Shown here piece after piece: positions 7,897 to 16,351 of a DNA stretch of 64,000 nt. The notes under the pieces are model-generated. The model was not told where the DNA came from. It ran no database searches and saw nothing but the letters and a program-made list of their open reading frames with translations. A program made the position numbers and the translations under genes. This DNA comes from an uncultured Pseudomonadota bacterium. GTDB lineage: Bacteria; Pseudomonadota; Gammaproteobacteria; Steroidobacterales; Steroidobacteraceae. Position 1 is the stretch's first letter; every line of letters begins with the position of its first letter. The DNA lies in assembly GCA_903832085.1 (NCBI GenBank), contig CAIKZZ010000012.1:1-64000 (forward strand), written 5' to 3'.

Positions 7897-9465
7897 ATGC
7901 CACCAATGAAAACCGGATTTATACGAAATACCTCTGTTGTGGGGGCCATGACCCTGCTCTCGCGGGTCACCGGGCTCCTGCGGGACATGGTGTATGCCCA
8001 CCTGTTCGGCGCAGGCGTGTTCATGGACGCCTTCCAAATGGCGTTTCGGATTCCAAACTTCTTGCGCCGGATTACGGGCGAGGGGGCCTTTAGTCAGGCG
8101 TTTGTCCCCGTGGTCGCTGAGTATCGCTTGAAGGGCGATCAAGACGCGACACGGCGGCTTGTCGCGGGCGTGACCGGGCGTTTAGGTTTCATTTTGCTGC
8201 TGATTACCGCGATCGGTGTGATCGGCGCGCCCTTGGTTATTTTTATTTTTGCGCCAGGCTTCGGCTTTGATAGTCCGCGTCACGACTTAACGGTTGAGAT
8301 GCTGCGGTGGACCTTTCCTTACATTTTCTTCATTTCGCTCACCGCGCTCGGCGCTGGTGTGCTGAATGCGTTCGGCAAGTTTGGTACCGCCGCGTTTAAT
8401 CCTGTCTTGCTCAACGTGGTGATGATCGTCTTTGCGGCGCTAATCGCGCCGCATTTCGCGTCACCAGGGGTGGTATTGGCAGTAGGCGTGTTTGTGGCGG
8501 GCTTGGTGCAGTTGATCGCACAGTTTCGGGGTCTATATCGCCTTGGGCTCTTAACGTGGCCAAGCTGGTCTCACACCGAAGAGGGTGTGTCGCGGGTGGC
8601 CCGTCTGATGATGCCGGGTATTTTTGGTTCGTCAGTTGCGCAGATTTCTTTGCTCATCGGATCGTGGGTTGCCTCCTTTCTGATGACGGGGAGTATTTCA
8701 TGGATGTATTACGCCGATCGTTTGGTTGAATTTCCAATGGGCGTTTTTTCAATTGCATTGGCTACCGTGATTTTGCCGGGGCTGTCGACACATCACGTGG
8801 AGCGCTCACCTGAGGCGTTTAGCGCAACGCTGGACTGGGCCTTGCGCCTGACTGTGCTTGTGACTGTGCCGGCAACCGTAGGGCTGGTGTTGCTTGCAGG
8901 TCCGCTCACAGCGGCGATTTATGGCCATGGGCAGTTCGGTGCGCGTGATGTGCTGATGGGGGGCTATGCCTTGATCGGCGCATCGTTTGGGCTTCTTGGT
9001 TACAGTCTCGTCAAAGTTCTCGCACCAGGCTTCTATGCGCGGCAAGACACGAAAACGCCTGTGCGTGTGGGTCTGATCGCGCTTGGGGTCACTATGGCCT
9101 TTAACCTCTGCGTGGTCGTTCCGGTGGCACGGGCTGGCTTTCCGGCTCCGCATGCGCTGTTGGCCTTGTCGCCAGGGGTCGGTGCCTATGTGAACGTCTG
9201 GCTCTTATACCGCGGACTAACCTCGCGCGCAGTGCTTCGGACGTCGCGACATTGGGTGCGGCTCTTAACAATGCAGTTGCCTGTCGCTACCGGCTTGATG
9301 GCGGTATTTCTGTGGTGGGCAAGTGGGCATTGGAGTGACTGGGTTGGCGCACCATCTGGGCATCAGTTGCTGCGTTTAGTGTTTTGTGTGCTGGGTGGCG
9401 TGTTGGTTTATGGTGGCTCGCTGTGGGCTCTAGGCATGCGATATCGCGACCTGCGGACGGTATAA
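7897..9465 (+). CDS. murJ: Lipid II flippase MurJ (MviN)
   Basis: A 522-residue polytopic inner-membrane protein of the MOP superfamily, with about 14 predicted hydrophobic segments. The N-terminus NTSVVGAMTLLSRVTGLLRD and the segment FRIPNFLRRITGEGAFSQAFVP carry the conserved family residues, including the essential arginines of the central cavity. It flips lipid-linked peptidoglycan precursor to the periplasm. It is followed 31 bp later by ribF, the normal gammaproteobacterial order. The start ATG gives MPPMKTGF; the second ATG three codons in is equally possible. Confidence 0.96.
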   Translation: MPPMKTGFIRNTSVVGAMTLLSRVTGLLRDMVYAHLFGAGVFMDAFQMAFRIPNFLRRITGEGAFSQAFVPVVAEYRLKGDQDATRRLVAGVTGRLGFILLLITAIGVIGAPLVIFIFAPGFGFDSPRHDLTVEMLRWTFPYIFFISLTALGAGVLNAFGKFGTAAFNPVLLNVVMIVFAALIAPHFASPGVVLAVGVFVAGLVQLIAQFRGLYRLGLLTWPSWSHTEEGVSRVARLMMPGIFGSSVAQISLLIGSWVASFLMTGSISWMYYADRLVEFPMGVFSIALATVILPGLSTHHVERSPEAFSATLDWALRLTVLVTVPATVGLVLLAGPLTAAIYGHGQFGARDVLMGGYALIGASFGLLGYSLVKVLAPGFYARQDTKTPVRVGLIALGVTMAFNLCVVVPVARAGFPAPHALLALSPGVGAYVNVWLLYRGLTSRAVLRTSRHWVRLLTMQLPVATGLMAVFLWWASGHWSDWVGAPSGHQLLRLVFCVLGGVLVYGGSLWALGMRYRDLRTV

Positions 9466-9496
9466 TTTCTAAAATTTGATTGAAGGTTTATGTTCT

Positions 9497-10435
9497 ATGC
9501 GACTGGTTCGGGGTCTCACTAATCTTACTGCTGCTACGCGTGGCACAGCAGTGGCGATTGGAAATTTCGACGGTGTCCATCGAGGTCATCAGGCGCTGGT
9601 GGCCGCTGCCCTTGCCTGTGCCGCCCGCACGGGTGCTGAGCCCGTGGTTCTGACCTTTGATCCGCATCCGCGTGAGTTCATTGGTGCTGGGGATGCGCCA
9701 CCACGTCTAATGCGCGTCACTGAGAAATTGCTGGCTCTGGGCATGCTGGGCATTAAGCGCTTGGTAGTGGTGCGTTTTAATCGGCATTTGCAAGAGCTGT
9801 CGGCAGCAGAGTTCATTGACCATATTTTGGTTGGCGCGCTCAATGCGCGCCATGTGATTGTCGGTGAGGGCTTCCGATTTGGTCGTCAGCGCGACGGGAC
9901 GGTCGACACGCTGTGTAGCCAAGGTGCCGGACGTGGTTTTGATGTAGTGGCTGTACCGAGCGTACGTGTTGGCCAAGTGCGGGTATCGAGCACTGCCATC
10001 CGCGATGCGCTGCTAGCCGGCAACTTGGTGCGGGCCAATGAACTGCTTGGTGCCCGCTACGCGCTCACCGGGCGGGTGATCAAAGGCGCGCAACTAGGCC
10101 GCGAGCTGGGTTACCCAACCGCAAATATGCGCCTGCATCGACCCATTCTGCCTTTAAAGGGTATTTTTGCGGTTTTTGTCAGAGGCGTGCACGGGAATGT
10201 GCCCTGTGCTGGTGTTGCCTCGTTGGGCACGCGGCCTACGGTTAACGGGGTTGAGCCCTTACTGGAGGTACATTTGTTTGATTATTCGGGCAATCTATAC
10301 GGTCGGCGTCTGCGAGTTGAGTTTGTGGCAAAGCTGCGTGACGAGGAGCGATTTGATTCCCTCGACGTGCTGACAGCGCAAATGCATCGCGACGCCGCTG
10401 CCGCCCGAGAGATTTTAAAAACATATTCCGTTTGA
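9497..10435 (+). CDS. ribF: Bifunctional riboflavin kinase / FAD synthetase
   Basis: RibF phosphorylates riboflavin to FMN and adenylates FMN to FAD. The N-terminal nucleotidyltransferase domain shows [14 protein letters not shown] (the HxGH-type site) and [22 protein letters not shown] closes that domain. The C-terminal kinase domain has [11 protein letters not shown] and [12 protein letters not shown] chose the ATG at 9497 ([10 protein letters not shown]), which matches family starts, over a TTG 21 bp upstream. Its TGA overlaps the ileS ATG by one base (TGATG), so translation is probably coupled. The murJ-ribF gap is too short for an FMN riboswitch. Confidence 0.96.
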   Translation: MRLVRGLTNLTAATRGTAVAIGNFDGVHRGHQALVAAALACAARTGAEPVVLTFDPHPREFIGAGDAPPRLMRVTEKLLALGMLGIKRLVVVRFNRHLQELSAAEFIDHILVGALNARHVIVGEGFRFGRQRDGTVDTLCSQGAGRGFDVVAVPSVRVGQVRVSSTAIRDALLAGNLVRANELLGARYALTGRVIKGAQLGRELGYPTANMRLHRPILPLKGIFAVFVRGVHGNVPCAGVASLGTRPTVNGVEPLLEVHLFDYSGNLYGRRLRVEFVAKLRDEERFDSLDVLTAQMHRDAAAAREILKTYSV

Positions 10436-13275
10436 TGAGAGTCGCAGTGGATTACAAGCACACAATAAATTTACCAGAGACCGATTTTCCAATGAAGGCG
10501 GATCTAGCCCGCCGCGAGCCGGAGCGGCTCGAATTTTGGAAGACGCACGATATTTACGGAAAGCTACGGACCCTAGGTGCCACGCGGCCGAAGTTTTTGC
10601 TTGCAGATGGGCCGCCGTACGCCAATGGTGCGATTCACATTGGACATGCTGTCAACAAGGTGCTTAAGGACATCGTCGTCAAATCTCGCACGCTGGATGG
10701 ATTTGATGCGCCTTATATCCCGGGCTGGGACTGTCATGGCTTGCCCATCGAGCACCAAGTTGAAAAGGTGCATGGTCGAGTCGGTGGCAAGCTTGATGCC
10801 AAGGCGTTTCGGGCAGCCTGCCGCGAGTATGCAGGTCGGCAGGTTGATGGGCAGCGTGCTGACTTTGTGCGCCTCGGCGTCATGGGCGATTGGGATAACC
10901 CGTATCTTACGATGCTGCCAGGGTACGAGGCGGCTCAGTTGCGCGCCTTTGCCACCATCGTCGAGCGTGGCCACGTCTACAAGGGTTTTAAGCCTGTGCA
11001 CTGGTGTTTGGACTGTCGCTCCTCGTTGGCGGAAGCCGAGGTGGAGTACGAGGACCGGACGAGTCCCAGCATTGATGTGCGCTATGCGATTAACGATCTG
11101 ACCGATCTTGCCACTCGCGCGCAGGTGCCCGCCGCCTCTATATTCGCGCCAAGTGTTGTGATTTGGACCACCACGCCATGGACTTTGCCAGCGAGCCAGG
11201 CGGTCACAGTGCACGCAGATTTTGATTACGTGCTTGCCAATGTCACGAATGCCACAGGCGACGCACAGACAGAAACGCTCATCGTTGCCGCTGATCTACT
11301 TGGGGCGCTCCTTGGTCGTGGCGAGTTGCAATCAGTCCTCGAAGTTGCACGACTGAAAGGTAAAGCGCTGGAGGGCTTAACTCTGCGACATCCATTTTAT
11401 GAGCGCATGGTTCCGGTGATTTGCGGTGAGCATGTGACGCTGGATGCCGGTACCGGCGCTGTGCACACGGCTCCTGGCCACGGTCTGGATGATTTTATCG
11501 TGGGCAAGCGCTACGGCCTCGCCGTGGATAATCCAGTTGGCGGCGATGGGCGGTTTTTAGCCTCGACCGAGCTATTTGCGGGCGTTAAGGTATTCGATGC
11601 CAACGAGCAAGTGATCAACGTGCTGAAGGAGCGCGGCAAGCTTGTGGCGCATATTCCATACCAGCACAGCTACCCGCATTGCTGGCGGCATAAGAGTCCA
11701 TTGATTTTTCGCGCAACGCCGCAGTGGTTCATCAGTATGGATGCAAAAGGCTTGCGCGCCGATGCACTCGCGTCGATCAGGACGGTCGCCTGGACGCCCA
11801 CCTGGGGCGAGCAGCGGATCTTCGGCATGATTGAAAATCGGCCGGATTGGTGCATTTCGCGGCAGCGTACTTGGGGTGTGCCGATACCGTTCTTTCTGCA
11901 CAAGGAAACTGGTGAGTTGCATCCAAAGACGGCTGAACTCATCGCAGCGGTCGCGTCCCGTGTAGAAGTTGCAGGCATCGACGCGTGGTTTGATCTTAAG
12001 CCCGAGGACTTGCTCGGCGCGGAGGCTCCAGATTATGAGAAATCCACTGACGTCATGGACGTCTGGGTTGACTCCGGCATGTTGCATGCCTGTTTAGCGC
12101 ACCTGCGGCCAGAGATGACTGTACCTGCTGATTTATATTTGGAAGGTTCCGATCAGCACCGTGGCTGGTTTCATTCGTCGCTACTGACATCGGTTGCGAT
12201 GCGCGGCACCGCGCCATATAAGGGCGTCCTCACCCACGGGTTTACCGTAGATGACAAGGGCCGCAAGATGTCAAAGTCCATTGGCAACACGGTCGTTCCG
12301 CAAAAAGTTATTGCTGCGTTGGGCGCTGATGTGTTGCGTCTGTGGGTGGCTGCCGCTGATTACTCGAACGACATGAGTGTTTCCGATGAGATTCTTAAGC
12401 GCATGGCAGACAGTTATCGACGCATGCGTAACACGGTGCGCTTTTTGCTCGGTAACTTGTCGGGATTTGATGTGCAGACAGCAGTTCCTGTCAGCGAGTT
12501 AGTCGCGCTTGATCGCTGGGCTCTTAATCGAGCGGCGAAGTTGCAGGTGGAGATTCTCGCGGCCTACAAAAACTATGAGTTTCATCGCATCTATCAGGCG
12601 ATCCATAATTTCTGTATCGTTGATTTAGGCGGTTTTTATCTCGATGTGCTGAAAGACCGTCTCTACACGACGCCAAAAGATAGTCTCGCGCGGCGTTCTG
12701 CGCAAACAGTGCTTTGGCACTTGGCTGAAGCTATGGTGCGGTGGTTTGCGCCAATTTTAAGTTTTACTGCCGAGGAAATTTGGGCAGCACTGCCTACAGT
12801 ATCTAACCGGCCAGAGTCGGTATTTTTGTCGCATTGGCACCCGCTGCCGGCCGTAGCGCTGCAAGACGGCATTGACTGGAGTGCTGTGATTGCGCTGAAG
12901 GCAGATGTCGCGCATGCGCTGGAGACGTTGCGGAGTGCTGGCGAAATTGGCGGCACCTTGGATGCCGAGGTTGATGTGTGGGTGGATGCCAATGAGCGTG
13001 CACGCTTTGCGCCTCTGGGCGAGGAATTGCGCTTTGCACTAATTACCTCCGAAGCCCGCTTACATGATGCAAGCGCGCGTCCCGCGGAGGCTATAGCGGC
13101 TACGAGTGTGGCGAAGTCTGGCGTCTACATTACGGTACAGGCGAGTGGTGCTGCCAAGTGCACGCGTTGCTGGCACAAGCGCAGTGACGTGGGTGGTCAT
13201 CCGCAGCATCCGGAGATTTGTGTCCGCTGCGCAAACAACGTGGATGGTACGGGTGAGGTACGGAGACACGCATGA
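10435..13275 (+). CDS. ileS: Isoleucyl-tRNA synthetase
   Basis: A class I synthetase of about 946 residues that charges tRNA-Ile. HIGH lies at residues 68-71, and KMSKS at about 611-615 ([10 protein letters not shown]). The editing (CP1) insert lies between them, with [12 protein letters not shown]. The C-terminal zinc finger [13 protein letters not shown]...CVRC is typical of the bacterial form found in E. coli. Two starts are possible: ATG 10435, overlapping the ribF stop, or GTG 10447 ([15 protein letters not shown]), which matches the family N-terminus more closely. Its stop overlaps the lspA ATG by 4 bp. Confidence 0.97.
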   Translation: MRVAVDYKHTINLPETDFPMKADLARREPERLEFWKTHDIYGKLRTLGATRPKFLLADGPPYANGAIHIGHAVNKVLKDIVVKSRTLDGFDAPYIPGWDCHGLPIEHQVEKVHGRVGGKLDAKAFRAACREYAGRQVDGQRADFVRLGVMGDWDNPYLTMLPGYEAAQLRAFATIVERGHVYKGFKPVHWCLDCRSSLAEAEVEYEDRTSPSIDVRYAINDLTDLATRAQVPAASIFAPSVVIWTTTPWTLPASQAVTVHADFDYVLANVTNATGDAQTETLIVAADLLGALLGRGELQSVLEVARLKGKALEGLTLRHPFYERMVPVICGEHVTLDAGTGAVHTAPGHGLDDFIVGKRYGLAVDNPVGGDGRFLASTELFAGVKVFDANEQVINVLKERGKLVAHIPYQHSYPHCWRHKSPLIFRATPQWFISMDAKGLRADALASIRTVAWTPTWGEQRIFGMIENRPDWCISRQRTWGVPIPFFLHKETGELHPKTAELIAAVASRVEVAGIDAWFDLKPEDLLGAEAPDYEKSTDVMDVWVDSGMLHACLAHLRPEMTVPADLYLEGSDQHRGWFHSSLLTSVAMRGTAPYKGVLTHGFTVDDKGRKMSKSIGNTVVPQKVIAALGADVLRLWVAAADYSNDMSVSDEILKRMADSYRRMRNTVRFLLGNLSGFDVQTAVPVSELVALDRWALNRAAKLQVEILAAYKNYEFHRIYQAIHNFCIVDLGGFYLDVLKDRLYTTPKDSLARRSAQTVLWHLAEAMVRWFAPILSFTAEEIWAALPTVSNRPESVFLSHWHPLPAVALQDGIDWSAVIALKADVAHALETLRSAGEIGGTLDAEVDVWVDANERARFAPLGEELRFALITSEARLHDASARPAEAIAATSVAKSGVYITVQASGAAKCTRCWHKRSDVGGHPQHPEICVRCANNVDGTGEVRRHA

Positions 13276-13799
13276 GTACGCCGATATCTGCCGACATCCG
13301 TATCAGTGATTCTTCGATACGCTGGCTCGTGCTTAGTGGCGCTGTAATTACCGTCGATCAGCTAAGCAAGGGCATGATTGTCGCGAAACTGCAGTTATTT
13401 GAGCGGATCGAGTGGCTGCCATTGCTTGAGATCACGCGCTTGCATAATCGCGGTGCTGCGTTTAGTTTTTTGGATGGTGCGTCTGGTTGGCAGACTTATG
13501 TCTTTATGCTGTTGGCTTTATGCGTGAGCGGCGTCATCGCGGTTTGGCTTGGTCGCCTACCAATTGCACGTAATAAGCTCTTGGCATGTGGGCTTGCTTG
13601 CATTGTGGGTGGTGCATTAGGTAATGCTGTCGACCGGCTACTGCGCGGCTATGTCGTTGATTTTATCCATTGTCATTGGTTTGAGAGTTGGTACTTTCCG
13701 GCTTTCAATGTGGCCGATTCGGCGATTACTGTGGGTGCGGTGCTCGTGATTTTAGATTCGCTACTGGATTGGCGTCGCGAACAGCGAGCAACGATTTAA
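13272..13799 (+). CDS. lspA: Lipoprotein signal peptidase (signal peptidase II)
   Basis: An inner-membrane aspartyl protease that cleaves prolipoprotein signal peptides after lipid attachment. It is 175 residues with four hydrophobic segments. The catalytic aspartates are in [13 protein letters not shown] (D121) and FNVADSAI (D149), and NRGAAFSFL is also conserved. The first 12 residues are a non-conserved polar extension. It starts within the ileS stop (ATGA) and is followed after 7 bp by ispH. The FkpB peptidyl-prolyl isomerase gene that separates lspA and ispH in E. coli is absent here. Confidence 0.96.
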   Translation: MSTPISADIRISDSSIRWLVLSGAVITVDQLSKGMIVAKLQLFERIEWLPLLEITRLHNRGAAFSFLDGASGWQTYVFMLLALCVSGVIAVWLGRLPIARNKLLACGLACIVGGALGNAVDRLLRGYVVDFIHCHWFESWYFPAFNVADSAITVGAVLVILDSLLDWRREQRATI

Positions 13800-13806
13800 A
13801 GTCCCA

Positions 13807-14757
13807 ATGAAGATTTTTCTAGCCAATCCCCGTGGGTTTTGTGCCGGTGTTGATCGCGCCATTGAGATTGTTGAGCGTGCGATCAAATTATTTGGTAAGC
13901 CAATCTATGTCAGACATGAAGTTGTGCACAACCGCTACGTTGTTGATCGCTTACGCGCTTTGGGCGCTGTATTTATCGAGGAGCTCGATGCCGTTCCGGA
14001 TGGCGCGACCGTTATCTTTAGTGCGCATGGGGTGCCGCGGGCGGTACAGGACGAAGCTGCTCGTCGTGCTCTGACCGTATTTGATGCGACCTGTCCGTTA
14101 GTCACCAAAGTCCATATGGAAGTCGCTCGTTACGCAAAAGATGCGCGCGAGGTGATTTTGATTGGCCATGCGGGTCATCCGGAAGTGGAAGGTACGATGG
14201 GGCAGTTTGATACGTCGTTGGGAGGATCTATTTTTCTGATCGAGATGCCAGGTGACGTAGCTAAATTACAGATTAAAAATCCCGATCGGCTGGCCTTTGT
14301 GACTCAAACAACGCTATCGGTTGATGATACGGCGCGCGTCATTGATGCGTTACGCGCACGCTTTCCGGCGCTGCAGGGGCCAGCCCATGACGATATCTGT
14401 TACGCAACCCAAAATCGCCAGGATGCGGTCAAGGAGTTAGTGACGCGTTGCGAAGTGCTGATTGTTGTCGGTTCGCAGGCGAGTTCCAACTCCAATCGCT
14501 TGCGTGAGATCGCTGATAACGGCGGAGTTCGCGGTTATCTTGTCGATGGTCCGCAGGATTTGCGTGCTGAGTGGTTTACAGGATGTTCGGCTGTCGGTGT
14601 TACAGCGGGGGCCTCAGCGCCCGAGCTGCTCGTAGAGCAGGTTGTGACGCAGCTAAGGGCATGGGGTGGGGAGGCGAGCGTAGAGGCTCCAGGATGTGCC
14701 GAGCACGTGGTTTTTACTCTGCCAAAGGCTCTACGCACGGTGAAGGCGACGGTTTGA
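13807..14757 (+). CDS. ispH: 4-hydroxy-3-methylbut-2-enyl diphosphate reductase
   Basis: The last enzyme of the MEP isoprenoid pathway; it reduces HMBPP to IPP and DMAPP with a [4Fe-4S] cluster. The three cluster cysteines are C12 (RGFCAGV), C96 (DATCPLV) and C198 ([10 protein letters not shown]). Conserved histidines sit in RHEVVHN, SAHGV and GHAGHPE, and the substrate-binding SSNSNRL is near residue 226. Length (316) is normal. It is the last gene of the murJ-ribF-ileS-lspA-ispH run and provides precursors used by IspB nearby. Confidence 0.97.
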   Translation: MKIFLANPRGFCAGVDRAIEIVERAIKLFGKPIYVRHEVVHNRYVVDRLRALGAVFIEELDAVPDGATVIFSAHGVPRAVQDEAARRALTVFDATCPLVTKVHMEVARYAKDAREVILIGHAGHPEVEGTMGQFDTSLGGSIFLIEMPGDVAKLQIKNPDRLAFVTQTTLSVDDTARVIDALRARFPALQGPAHDDICYATQNRQDAVKELVTRCEVLIVVGSQASSNSNRLREIADNGGVRGYLVDGPQDLRAEWFTGCSAVGVTAGASAPELLVEQVVTQLRAWGGEASVEAPGCAEHVVFTLPKALRTVKATV

Positions 14758-14777
14758 GCGCTTCTTTTGACGCATTC

Positions 14778-14796
14778 GGCAGCATTCATTGCTGCC
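14778..14796 (+). terminator. Short hairpin after ispH
   Basis: A 7-bp stem ggcagca / tgctgcc with a 5-nt loop (ttcat) lies 20 bp after the ispH stop. No clear T-run follows, so intrinsic termination is uncertain. Its 3' arm overlaps the -35 region of the tRNA-Thr promoter. Confidence 0.35.
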
Positions 14797-14817
14797 CATG
14801 ATGGGTTTCCGTATACT
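14789..14817 (+). promoter_or_regulatory. Promoter of tRNA-Thr
   Basis: TTGCTG (14789-14794) and TATACT (14812-14817) are spaced by 17 bp. The -10 box ends 14 bp before the tRNA, and the DNA after it is GC-rich (gcgacc), the discriminator type seen at stringently controlled stable-RNA promoters. Confidence 0.55.
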
Positions 14818-14831
14818 TCGCGACCTTTCGT

Positions 14832-14907
14832 GCCGGTGTAGCTCAGCTGGTAGAGCAGTCGCTTCGTAAGCGAGAGGTCGGGGGTTCGATTCCCTCCACC
14901 GGCACCA
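14832..14907 (+). tRNA. tRNA-Thr(CGT)
   Basis: A full cloverleaf: acceptor GCCGGTG/CACCGGC, D arm GCTC/GAGC, anticodon loop TTCGTAA (anticodon CGT), T arm GGGGG TTCGATT CCCTC, discriminator A, encoded CCA. The top anticodon-stem pair is a G-G mismatch. It is 25 bp before a truncated TonB-receptor gene. Confidence 0.95.
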
Positions 14908-14931
14908 CCTTGGTATGCAGGGAGCCTCTGA

Positions 14932-15288
14932 ATGAACCGATTACGACCCTATTGGGCCATCGTAGCGGCGGTAGGCTTAGCCGTTGCAGCACAGGCCCAG
15001 CAAGCACAAAACGGTCCCACAAAGGTAGGCGCAGAGGCGCAAGTCGGTTTGCTCGAAGACACTGTCGTGACGGGTACCCGGCGTGAGGGTCGCACTGCAT
15101 TGGAGTCGGCGGCATCGATTGACATCCTCTCGGGTGCGGATCTCCTGTCGCAAACCACGTCCAATATGCTCGACACTCTGTCAAACGCCGTACCCAGCTT
15201 TACGGTGGGACAGAACTCCCTCTCCGATGCCTCCAGTTTCGTTCGTGCGCCATCGCTGCGGGGGAAATTTGGTGGGCCAGCGCTGTGA
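14932..15288 (+). pseudogene. TonB-dependent receptor, N-terminal fragment
   Basis: A 118-residue frame with a signal peptide (WAIVAAVGLAVAAQAQ) and then the start of a plug domain: EDTVVTGTRREGRTALESA, SIDILSGADLLSQ and LDTLSNAVPSF. It ends just after APSLRG, where receptors normally continue with the rest of the plug and a 22-strand outer-membrane barrel (family size about 700-900 residues). Nothing downstream continues the barrel; the next gene is convergent and unrelated. A deletion has removed about six sevenths of the gene. The remnant begins directly after tRNA-Thr, so integration and loss at this tRNA are possible. Confidence 0.75.
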
Positions 15289-15346
15289 TTCTTGAGCCGA
15301 TCGCTAAGGATTGGGCATGGTTGGAGATGGTCACCGGGCCCCGTGG

Positions 15347-16351
15347 CTAACTTAGGCGAATCTGATGGAGCAACAGTGTCGGAGGGCCGCTAGCCCCGAC
15401 ATGGAACAAGATCACTTGGCTGATGCGCCCAAGATCCAGTATTCGCGTTTGGGGTGCGTGCGCAATGTCATCAAGTGGAATAGAGATTATTTTGTGCTCG
15501 CCAGCCGCAAAATGCTGCGGCACATTGTACCGATCGTCGTAGTTTAAGGTGCGCCCCCGGTCATCCACGCGCACGACGATGTCGACATCTCGAGTGCTTG
15601 GGTTTGTGGCATCGATCACAAGCGTCGTGTAGCCACGCCAGTCGCTTGAGGGCTCGAACAAGGTGACGCCTGCATAAGGGTGCCCCTTGAGAGGCACAAC
15701 GAGTGCACGCGCGAAGTGCTCATCTGCTATCTGGATCTGCAGTGGGGTGGGTTCTAAAAAGAATGTATCAAGGACTGAGACCGGTGTGAATAGCACAGGG
15801 AATCGGTAAGCGCGGTTCAAGTAGGCGGCGCCCGAGTAAAGTAACGGCCACAGAATGACTGTGCTAAGTAGTCCCGCGATGGTCAGAACTACGGCGCGAG
15901 TTACTGCGGGGCGCGTGATGCGTAGCCGAGCGTCGAAGGCAGCCGCAAACAGAAGAGCGCATAGAGCGCCACGGGTGTCTAGCCACACATCGTGTAGTTC
16001 AGGGTCACGGTGGGTGTAGATTTGCCCGATTTCGGTGAGCCCACCAATCATGATGGCCGTGAGTAAAGCCAACAGATAAGCCAGCCAAGTGGCGCGCGAG
16101 GTCTGCAAGTTTCTTGAGACTAAAGTAAAAGCGCTTAGGCTGATGACACCAAATACACCTGGGTGTGCGAGCTTTTGGAGTACATGCAAAATCAACGGTT
16201 TTGGCGGAAAAGTTGCAAAGCAGACGAGTGCTGCTAGACCCACGATTAATACCAATAGCACGACACTTGGAATATGCTCGAGTAACGCCACGTCAAGTCG
16301 TGGCGCTCGCCCACTCGGGTTAACGTCGTTAGGCTTTGCTAATCTTGTCAT
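15347..16351 (-). CDS. VanZ-like membrane protein with C-terminal beta domain
   Basis: A 334-residue protein. The N-terminal half has several hydrophobic segments and a VanZ-type pattern (HVLQKLAHPGVFGVISLSAF, then TEIGQIY, then DVWLDTRGALCALLFAAAF). The C-terminal 140 residues (LVVPLKGHPYAGVTLFEPS, VDDRGRTLNYDDRYN) look like a beta-sandwich of the carbohydrate-binding type, presumably outside the membrane. VanZ proteins are linked to envelope changes and glycopeptide or lipoglycopeptide resistance, but their chemistry is unclear. The ATG overlaps the end of the acyl-AMP ligase gene by 23 bp, which suggests co-expression. Its exact role is not predictable. Confidence 0.75.
   Translation of the reverse strand: MTRLAKPNDVNPSGRAPRLDVALLEHIPSVVLLVLIVGLAALVCFATFPPKPLILHVLQKLAHPGVFGVISLSAFTLVSRNLQTSRATWLAYLLALLTAIMIGGLTEIGQIYTHRDPELHDVWLDTRGALCALLFAAAFDARLRITRPAVTRAVVLTIAGLLSTVILWPLLYSGAAYLNRAYRFPVLFTPVSVLDTFFLEPTPLQIQIADEHFARALVVPLKGHPYAGVTLFEPSSDWRGYTTLVIDATNPSTRDVDIVVRVDDRGRTLNYDDRYNVPQHFAAGEHKIISIPLDDIAHAPQTRILDLGRISQVILFHVGASGPPTLLLHQIRLS

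Noticed and set aside
9466-9496. Possible FMN riboswitch upstream of ribF
   Set aside because: Only 31 bp separate murJ and ribF, far too short for an RFN element.
10573-11214. 213-codon minus-strand frame inside ileS
   Set aside because: It lies wholly antisense to the conserved catalytic domain of IleS and has no recognisable motif.
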